Shown here piece by piece: positions 56,298-64,000 of a DNA stretch of 64,000 nt (position 1 is its first letter; each line of letters begins with the position of its first letter). Source of the stretch: Ectobius pallidus. Lineage: Eukaryota; Arthropoda; Insecta; Blattodea; Ectobiidae. Both the position numbers and the translations under genes were made by a program. The stretch lies in NCBI GenBank assembly GCA_964059195.1, contig CAXKWD010000001.1, positions 119,841,751 to 119,905,750 of the forward strand. The letters run 5' to 3'. The notes beneath the pieces are model-generated. The model was given only the letters and a program-made list of their open reading frames with translations, had not been told where the DNA came from and did not search any database.

Positions 56298-59200
56298 GTA
56301 AGTTGGTTTGAGTTTGTATACTCAATGGTAGAATAACGTTTTCCTATTAATGTATTTAGATATATAGGTTAATTTAATTTTTATTTTTCAGGTTTGCCTC
56401 CTCCGCCTTATATACCCCCTAACGAAATCATCATTGGGGGAGAGGATCCATCGGGATGCAGAAGAATGTAAGTATCGTATTTCTTCGTTTGATGCATATG
56501 AGAGGTAATATGAATAGGCAGTTGTGTTCAGGTAAAGAAAACAAATGCGGATAGCTGCAGTGAACAGAAGCAATACTCTCCTTAAAAAAAAAAAAAAAAA
56601 AAACTGTTATGGTTTACTATATTTTATGCATTTGCTAAGTTGCCATGCAATGATTATGGTATAATTAAATATAATCCCTTGTAGCTATCATAAATTTTCC
56701 TGCGATTCTTATTCACTATGAAACACTGAAAAATTTATTGAGTCACCATATCGAAATATAAATCTTACAAAAATTTGATATTCTTGCAAAAATATGTGCA
56801 TATAAAATAAAAAAAAATGCGTAAAAACATGTTCGTGATATCGTAGTTACAATTTTAAAGAAAAATCTTATGATACATAATACAGTTTATGTATTTTCTC
56901 ACTTCTCAATAATAGTGGCTGCATTCATAATGCGTGCATGAAATTTATTAGAACTTATAACCTTAGATTGTGAAGGGTATGTATATTTTAATAATTTAAA
57001 CAAAATCATCAAAGTCATCTTTGAGAAAAAAAAAACTATAAAAATTAAAGTTTATTTGTGTAAGGATGCGAAAAAGAAGTTGTGATATCATTCAAGAATA
57101 GCGAACTTAAATATAGTAATTTTTAGTTTTTGAGTAACATTGACACACAGAAATACAGATAGACACACACAAACATACTTTTTTATGAAAGTGTTGGGGA
57201 TTCTCAAAACATGTATCATATCAAAAACTCGAAATCGAATTTAAGGGTTGAGCAAATACTTTCTTTACTTTCTTTCTATTACATACCTACCAGACGGGTC
57301 GAGAAAGATTAAAATATACCAATCTCATAATTCCCACGTAATGTACCCCAAGAAAACCGTGAATTGATCCGTTTGGAAGTAAACCAATGAATTTTTGTTC
57401 CAAATTAGTTTGTTCGCTCCTGGCACAGGTCAATTGTATTGTTGTGTACGTAAATGCTACAGTCGATGTCAATAGATTTGTAGACATGTAGAAAAACTAC
57501 GTAACAAAATTATGGCAGACCACTGACGGTTAGGAACAGGAGTAAGTAACACTACACTAATTGAATGACCATAACAAAACATAGTAATTAGTTAAAATGA
57601 AGTAATATTTCTCGTTGATTGACTTTAACTGCAATTAATAAATGAATTCCTAAAATCATTTCTACTTTGCATAGCTTTCAAAGCCCCCCAAAAAACATCA
57701 AGACTGGTTATATGATATTAATAACTAGACTGCTCAACAAATTATGGAAAGGGAAGGCACAATTAGGGTAATTAGCCTAATCTAGGAGTAATTTTAAGAT
57801 AATAATGAAAAACCATTTAAAGCTTATTTTAAAGTGTTGTATATAAAACAGCTTGTTAAACGTTTTAAGCACAGTGCAGTTTCAAGTTTGATTGCAACAG
57901 TATTGTCATGAGGTTTTGAAATAATTTCACACAGTCTTGAACATCAAGTATGGTATGGATAACGGTATCGTTTCTGTTTTTTTTGTGTATTCCTGTGGCA
58001 AATTTTGTTTTTTGACTTAACCACATAACAATCAGTCCACTGATGTAAAGATGACAGGATTTCAGATTAGGAAATATATGTTGGGCTGCAATATTAAACA
58101 TTTTTTTTATGTGAACACTTTCTCTGGTAGCCTAAAATAGGCACTCTGATCAGGATTCAATGTTCACATACTATACTTTTTAAATTGTTTTAGTGTATTT
58201 TTGTTTTTGAAGATTGTAGCGGGATAGTGGCCAGAGCAAAACAGGTAGATAATTTTTCTAACAGAATAGATGAAATTACTCAATAAAATACAAATAATAG
58301 AGATCTTCGTCCATCTTAAAACCCGATTAAAAGGCTATACAAATCATCATAGGTGACCTATATGTGATAAGATCTGTGTAAAATACTATTAGTAATATTG
58401 GTTACGAAGTAAATCCTTTTAACTTTGTGCCATGTTTGTAACAATTGCTTCTCACCATGATGTAGATATGTAATGCATCCCTTGTTTCATCTTTCCAGAT
58501 GTTGTTGTGGAGAAGGTTATACAAAAGTATGGAGGGCTATAACGTCCAGCCCTTTGTGTCCAGCCTGGTTGGACACTTCAAGATTTTTTGCATTAGCTGT
58601 GCTCGTTCTCGTGGTATGGGGTGCTGTGTTTGCCGAGTTGGGAGATATGGCAGGCCCTGAAGGACAACTATTCAAAATAGGCCTTCTAGGTGTCACAGCT
58701 TACATTGCTGGAATTCTGATGTCTTTACTGGGTCTGCCATCTCTTCTGGGCATGATGATTATGGGCATCGTTTTGCGGAATATAAAGTTCGTCGTCATTA
58801 CTGGACCATTTCTAAAAGTAACAGCTGCTTTAAGGTTCGTATTAAATAATAATACCAACTACTCAAATGCGAGTTATAATTTAAAGCAAACATATGCCGT
58901 AGCCTTTAAAAATAACTATTTAAAGATGATGTTTCTATGAAATTAATTTTCTCTTCACTTCCCTGAAATAATTATTTTCACTCATAAAAAATTACGATTC
59001 CGCAGAATAATATTTTCTCCTTCTTACATTGAAAGATTTATATAATCTTCACTTTGATCAGGGCAGAAATTTGGATACTAAAATCATTACCTAGAGGATA
59101 CAGGCGTACTGTACACTGGCTTTATAAAGATTCGATGACCTGCGATACTTATTACTAATATTTTCATATTTTCGCTGTTTGCTACCATAAATTCTTAATT

Positions 59201-62200
59201 ATTAGTTGGTGTTATATGATGGCGATTAAATTACAATTATATTATAACTTACTAAAAAAATTCATAAATGCAATAAAATTGTAGTAATATAATCTAACTT
59301 TCATCTACTCAAAATTTAAAAAATGTAATTATAATGGTCAGTATCTATAGACAAGATTAACCTATGTTTAAACACAAAATTAGCTAGGCCTATATCTAAA
59401 AAGAAAGTATTTCGGCGGTTTTGTTTGACATTTTGTGCAATTCGTTTTGGCGTTAATTCGCTTTCCTCAAGCAGTTCTTTTCAATCCCTATGAAAGTTAA
59501 GTGGGGTTTGTTTGTACACTTCAAATTTATCCTACATCTCCCTTCTATTGTCGACTGCAGAATCTGAATCATGAGAGAGTATGTATGATATCTGGACACC
59601 AAGAACACAATCTGTTTTGACTGTTTTACTGAATCATTTGTTTCGGGTGTAATGATTTTTATCTCAGTGAATAATCTTTTATGTTATTTTGAATCATAAA
59701 CATTTTTAACAGAACTCTCTCCGTCTTTGTAAAGTTTCATTTTACGGGCCGAGCCCGCTATTGCAAAAAATTAGGGTCTAGCACGTTATACTCTCACCAG
59801 ATGTCACTATCGTTCACTTCCTTTTCGTAGAAATTAATAATTGAAGCGTTTACTTTTATAAGGGTCTAAGTGCCAAAATCAAGATTGTGTAGAAAACAAG
59901 ATACAGACTCACAGAAAGACATGCTGGAGATAGACCCAGCGCTATATCTTGAAATTTATTGCTACTAACTTGGATTTCCATGGAACTTGGACCCTTCTGA
60001 AATTCATTGGTCTGGGTACATAGATCCATTTAAAGTTATCAGCTGAAAAATCATGGTCTTGGCACTTAGACTGTTATAAAAGTAAACGCTTTAATTACCT
60101 ATTTCCTTCACTTTAACCACTACAAATACTATTATTCCTACTACTACTATTATTATCGAGTACTTATTAATCATTTACAATATTCTAAATAACATAATTA
60201 TTTCGGCAATAAAAATTTTCTCCATAAACTAGTTGGTTTTTGACAATGCACAATCGTAAGCCAACACAATATAATGATAATAGTATCGCTCGAAACATTA
60301 CTTACGACCTACATTTTCTCCCCATTCATTCGAAGTGTGATATTACATATCAGAGCGAAATATTTTTCCAGATTAGTTCTTTATTTGGAGAAGAAGCCGT
60401 GAATGTTTATTTATTCTGTTTTGTTGTTTTATTTATGAATACTGTGAAAATATAATCACAATATTATTTCACTGAATGCTATCCATGTTTTATTGTTATT
60501 GTTTTTTCGGTTACCATTATTTTGTTAGAGCCTGTTATATAATATTAGAGAAATTATTTAATTATCTGTACGTCAATTTAATAGTGCTTATTTATTTTGC
60601 AGAGAGACAGCGTTAGCTCTGATTCTTCTAAGAGCAGGCCTAGAATTGGACCCCTCAGCTCTTAGACGCCTAGGCTGGATGGTGGTTAAGATGGTGGTTG
60701 TGCCAGCTGTGGCAGAAACAATTTTTATAGCCGTTACGACCTATTACTTAATGGGCTTACCTTGGATTTGGGGATTTTTGTTAGGGTAAGCTCATTTTTA
60801 AAAATCTATAACGCAACATTGAAATGAGAGTATAAAAAATTAACACTGTACAACAAATTTGAACCTTTTTCTATACTTTATATTAAACTGTGTGATTCTG
60901 TGTAACCAAAAGGTTCTTGATTCATATAAAAAACCAAAATGATCCATCACGTACCATTTTTGTAGGAGACATTTCACATCTTTACGTAAAAAGCGAAAAT
61001 ATGGAATTTTTTAAAATGGTGCTTGGTAAACAAAAAATAACTAAAGATTCGTTATTTTCAACCAAAAATTTACAAGAAACATATATTTTGATCTGAAGGA
61101 CTTTTTCAGGTTGTGCAGTGTAGTAAGTCTCGTAAAGTACGAGTACATGAAATCGCACTAAATTATGTGTCAGAAACTTTGTGCTGAAGACAAATGAAGG
61201 AAATAAAATATTATTTCACATTTGTAGCAGCAGGTAGTCTCAATTAGCTGCTATTTCCTGCTTGATTTATTTAATCTCATTCAGATACATCCATAGAAGA
61301 TAAAACTTGTAATTTTTTTCATACGAGTTTTAATTGTTACACATAAACAAAGACCTGTGACCGTCGCCGGTGTGCAGGAATTTTATCCCACAAAGCTTTT
61401 ATTTTTTTATTATTTATTTATTTTTTATTTTTATTTTTACATACATGTAACTCTACAGACTTGGCCTGTAATATTTATAGACACATCAATACCATTGACC
61501 TGCGTTAAGGGGCCCTTACACGATCAATATTATTGACAATATCAGTATTGTCAATACAGTCGTTAACTTCTTGAGGGTACCACCGTCAATATCGTCATAC
61601 CCTACACGGTCAATATTATTGTCAATAATTTTATCAATAAATGTGCTCAGTACGTTTGATTCCACCATTCGGACAAGTGAAATTATGTCTTTCCAAGTGG
61701 ATTTTCGTGGATTTTTGTGTTTTGAAAACATGGACAATCGAAAAAAGGTTGTGTAGCCATAATTATGGCTATCGGAAGTATTCGTCGAGTTCAGCGAAAT
61801 CTATGGCTGAGAGAGTGGTTGAAAAAAACGTGAAGAATATTCTCATATGAGGCTGCTGAGGGAAATCAGATTGACAGATGCGGAAGATTATTTCAGAATT
61901 AAAGAAAGGACGTTCATAAAATTATTACAGATGGTGGAACCACTCTTCATAAGGCAGAACACAAACATGAGGGAATGCATCCCTGTAATGAGAGATTAGC
62001 CTTAACCCTGAGGTACTTAGCTACAGGAAGAAGTTTTGAAGATTTGAAGTTCTCTGTCATCATGTCGCTTGCAACTATCAGCTGATAGTTTGAAACGTGT
62101 GAAACTCTTGTTCATGTCCTAGACTACATGAAAGTAAGTGTTTTAAATATATTTTCCAGATACCTTTCTACTTACCTAAGTATATCAGTCTGTCATTGCA

Positions 62201-64000
62201 CAGAACCTCTTCACTACCTATATGAAAGTAGTTGGCATGACAGTAGGAGTAGGGAAACGCATATTGAATAATTTACAGCAAAAGATTATAGTAATTATGT
62301 ATTGATTAAACAGCAAAGAAAAATACAACAAGAAATAAGGCAATCAAAATTCAAAATCCTCAATCTGAGAAGATGTTGAAAAAACTCGCCGCTGATGAAT
62401 CCTGATGTTGGTTGTTGATTAGTTGTGGTGGATTTTCACTGTGAGTAGGAGAAGAGCAATTAAATGTGGAGAAGGATGAAGTGCTGCCACGACTTGTTCC
62501 CGGTTGTGTGGTACTTAGAGGGCTTGGACATTGACATACTTCATTTATTTTTACGGAGTTGCAAAGGAGAGTGCCCAAGCTTGCTTCAAAAAGCATGTCA
62601 TTTATTGCTTTCTTAGCAAACTGTCTCTGCTTGGCATACAAAGTGAGCAGTTTTTCTCCACAAGCTTTTGAGATAGTCGGTATGATGCTGTCAGGGTTCG
62701 TCGAGTTTTCTAAATATGAGCTTTTGTAGAAGCTAATTTTGTTTAGCAATCGGACCTTGCGCTCTAGCTTTTTTTTATTTCAAGATCTTCAGATATTTTC
62801 TCAAAGTCACTTGTATAATCCATAATACTCCGCACAAAGATCACTTCCGTTCCCTACGAAAGCACGGCAACAACTGAGTATTGACAATATTATTGACGTC
62901 CACCCCAAGACGCTCCATAATATTGACAATATCTCCTCCACTTTGAAATATTGACGCCCCGAGATCAGAAAATCTGGAATTCATCAATATCGCTTCAATA
63001 TCGACCGTCAATACTCTTTTTTTCACCTTACATGATCAATATTATTGTCAATATCATACTGTATTGTCAATATTATTGATCGTGTAAGGGCCGCTATAGG
63101 GTTGAACTCATGACCTTGGCGCGATGAAAACTGGAATAGCGGAGGATGTCGAAGTACCCACTCAGAATTTACCATAGTACACACTGAGAAAAACAACATT
63201 GGGAACTTCATTTATTTCGTGACAATAGGTTTGTTCGCAAAGCAAATCCCTAACTGTCAGGGACCACGACGCATGCGCACATTGTCGGTCTCGCTGCGCA
63301 ATGTATGCGCATAATGTAATATATTAGCATATTGAAAATGTGCGCATGCGTCGCGGTACTTGACAGTACATGATTTAGCTTTGCGAACAGACCTAATGTT
63401 ACTCTGGGGGTTGTTTTCCATGATTACGCACTATGTTTATTCACAGAAAAAGTTAAAAATCGTTTATTTTTAACTTGTGTTCTTCATAAACCACAGAAAC
63501 CATACAGTAATTTAGTTTTTTTCGGAAAGTGTCCGAAACACTGGGAAAATGAGAATGAAGATATAACTTTTCTAACTTATAAATGGCAGTCTCTGAACAG
63601 AAAATGGCTGTTGGAAGACGAGAATTATGACTGGCAGTGAGTTGCGCATAGGTCACGTGATCCAGCAACAAGCTCTACATATCACTAACACTAATATCAC
63701 TATTCCTAATCTAACTGTCACTCACCTAGAATCGGAAGTTGATATTTAGTGCGGGGCGAAAGTGTGAGGAGTACGCAATGAAGGAAACTAAACCCTTATT
63801 TTTATTATTGATAATGTGATTAATAATGTCATAATAATTATGTACAGAGCTCTGTTGGCCGCTGTTTCACCTGCTGTAGTGATCCCATGTCTATATCAAT
63901 TACAAACTGCTGGCAACTATGGCAAGGAGAAAGGAATACCAACTCTTATAATCGCTGCATCCAGCTTTGATGACGTTCTGTGCATCTCAATTTTTGGAGT
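56206..64000 (+). CDS. Na+/H+ antiporter, SLC9B/NHA type (CPA2 group), partial: five exons, cut by window end
   Basis: Exons 56206-56297, 56392-56467, 58499-58834, 60603-60785 and 63848-64000 join in consistent phase to 280 residues with no stop. The first two are hydrophilic (N-terminal tail). The third begins with a Cys-rich turn and then has three membrane helices, including LGLPSLLGMMIMGIVLRN. The fourth reads ALILLRAGLELDPSALRR, close to the second conserved block of NHA proteins. The last has SPAVVIPCL and SSFDDVLCISIF, holding the Asp-Asp pair that forms the ion-binding site. Family members exchange Na+ or Li+ for protons across epithelial plasma membranes; in insects NHAs occur in gut and renal tubules. 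The start codon and about one or more 5' exons were not found, and the 3' half lies outside. Confidence 0.92.
56392..56467 (+). CDS. NHA antiporter, proline-rich exon
   Basis: A 76-base exon after TTATTTTTCAG and before GTAAGT. It encodes GLPPPPYIPPNEIIIGG and a short acidic stretch, still cytoplasmic. Confidence 0.8.
56583..56603 (+). repeat. poly(A) run
   Basis: About 20 A residues in an NHA intron. Confidence 0.9.
56604..58498. other. NHA intron: nothing firmly recognised
   Basis: A minus-strand frame at 58101-57865 (KSCHLYISGLIVMWLSQKT) vaguely recalls transposase sequence, without enough to name it. Confidence 0.4.
58499..58834 (+). CDS. NHA antiporter, first membrane-helix exon
   Basis: Acceptor ATCTTTCCAG. 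The donor is TTAAG|GTTCGT, a weaker match to consensus, chosen because it gives LRETALALILLRAGL across the junction. It encodes 111 residues with three predicted helices. Confidence 0.92.
58835..59840. other. NHA intron: nothing recognised
   Basis: AT-rich intron sequence. Confidence 0.45.
59841..60097. mobile_element. MITE-like inverted repeat, about 255 bp
   Basis: 'aagcgtttacttttataa' and 'gtctaagtgccaa' at 59844-59877 are inverted at about 60060-60093. No coding region and no clear duplication. Confidence 0.65.
60603..60785 (+). CDS. NHA antiporter, fourth visible exon
   Basis: Acceptor ATTTTGCAG and donor GTAAGC. It encodes ALILLRAGLELDPSALRR and two hydrophobic helices, one ending LPWIWGFLLG. 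Confidence 0.95.
60844..61120 (-). mobile_element. shorter copy of the CACTGTACAACA element
   Basis: Shares both ends and adjacent blocks ('aaaaggttcttgattcata', 'gatccatcacgtacc', 'aaagattcgttattttca') with 31,085-31,698, but lacks about 330 internal bases, including the protein-coding blocks. Confidence 0.85.
61840..62095 (+). pseudogene. Harbinger transposase N-terminal remnant
   Basis: A decayed frame with ERLALTLRYLATGRSFEDLK followed by FSVIMS, the helix-turn-helix region that precedes the DDE domain in PIF/Harbinger transposases. The catalytic domain is missing. Confidence 0.8.
62360..62830 (-). pseudogene. MADF-type accessory protein remnant of the Harbinger element
   Basis: The 129-codon frame has EKLLTLYAKQRQFAKKAIND (BESS/MADF partner-like C-terminal helix), then Ser/Pro/Gln-rich sequence, and FFNIFSD at its end. 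Upstream in another frame MDYTSDFEKISEDLEIKK continues the protein through a one-base shift in an A run. Harbinger elements need such a DNA-binding partner for nuclear import and mobilisation of the transposase. Confidence 0.65.
63225..63397. mobile_element. foldback MITE, about 173 bp, CpG-rich arms
   Basis: Arms of about 57 bases: 'taggtttgttcgcaaagc' and 'cgacgcatgcgcacatt' are inverted at 63340-63397. The arms contain the CpG-rich GCATGCGC core. Flanks not resolved. Confidence 0.8.
63848..64000 (+). CDS. NHA antiporter, Asp-Asp motif exon (cut by window end)
   Basis: Acceptor TATGTACAG. It encodes ALLAAVSPAVVIP and IIAASSFDDVLCIS. The paired aspartates are the residues that bind the transported ion in characterised NHAs. 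The exon is still open at the window edge. Confidence 0.93.

Larger units (their letters stand above)
61511..63092. mobile_element. PIF/Harbinger DNA transposon, internally deleted
   Basis: GGCCCTTACACGATCAATA at both ends in inverted orientation, continuing for over 30 bases, and sub-terminal 'attattgacaatat' repeats. The plus strand (about 61,840-62,090) encodes a transposase-like piece with ERLALTLRYLATGRSFEDLK. The minus strand (62,749-62,360) encodes the Ser-rich C-terminal part of a MADF-type partner protein. No flanking 3-bp duplication could be confirmed. It sits in an NHA intron. Confidence 0.85.

Noticed and set aside
60240..60455. 71-codon frame before the NHA exon at 60.6 kb as an extra exon
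   Set aside because: No acceptor or donor fits the phase of the flanking exons, and direct joining of 58,834 to 60,603 gives the conserved LRETALALILLRAGL.

Overview
The window reads as nuclear DNA of an insect with a large, repeat-rich genome. It has multi-exon genes with kilobase introns bounded by GT/AG sites, a takeout/juvenile-hormone-binding-protein gene, an insect gustatory-receptor gene, an SLC9B-type (NHA) cation/proton antiporter gene, and many tRNA-derived SINEs, non-LTR retrotransposons and DNA transposons. A cockroach or other large-genome polyneopteran is my best guess. That rests on the style of the repeats and on the reverse-transcriptase tails, which I recall from such genomes but cannot check here. 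Nothing bacterial or viral was seen.

Three host genes can be assembled exon by exon. (1) A complete takeout-like gene on the + strand at 12,884-28,999 has six exons. All splice phases agree and join into a 244-residue secreted protein. (2) A complete gustatory receptor on the - strand at 51,275-45,051 has four exons, all joined in phase 0, giving 394 residues and the family's C-terminal signature. (3) The 5'/middle part of an NHA antiporter on the + strand, from about 56,206 to the window edge, has five exons in consistent phase, the last one cut by the window end within the Asp-Asp transport motif region. The three genes have unrelated jobs (extracellular lipid carrier, taste receptor, membrane ion exchange) and I see no functional link between them.

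The rest is a layered transposon landscape. 1-12.6 kb: P-type transposase relic with inner nested elements, a LINE tail, pogo/Tigger-like and hAT-like pieces, microsatellites. 12.9-29.0 kb: takeout introns holding SINEs, a Tc1/mariner MITE, a LINE tail and a 2.2-kb long-inverted-repeat element that carries a broken THAP exon. 29-45 kb: several short DNA transposons with clear target-site duplications, a LINE inserted into a SINE, and an unexplained tract of repeated GTCAACACCGTAACG-like motifs. 45-51 kb: the receptor gene, with a hAT relic and a SINE interrupted by another element in its first intron. 51-64 kb: hAT MITE, LINE fragment, minisatellite, NHA exons, and a PIF/Harbinger element in an NHA intron.

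I found no CRISPR, operon or other new multi-gene system. The most unusual items are the GTCAACACCGTAACG motif tract, the nested insertions whose order can be dated, the long-TIR THAP element, and a transposon family that carries a recognisable but unnamed protein.
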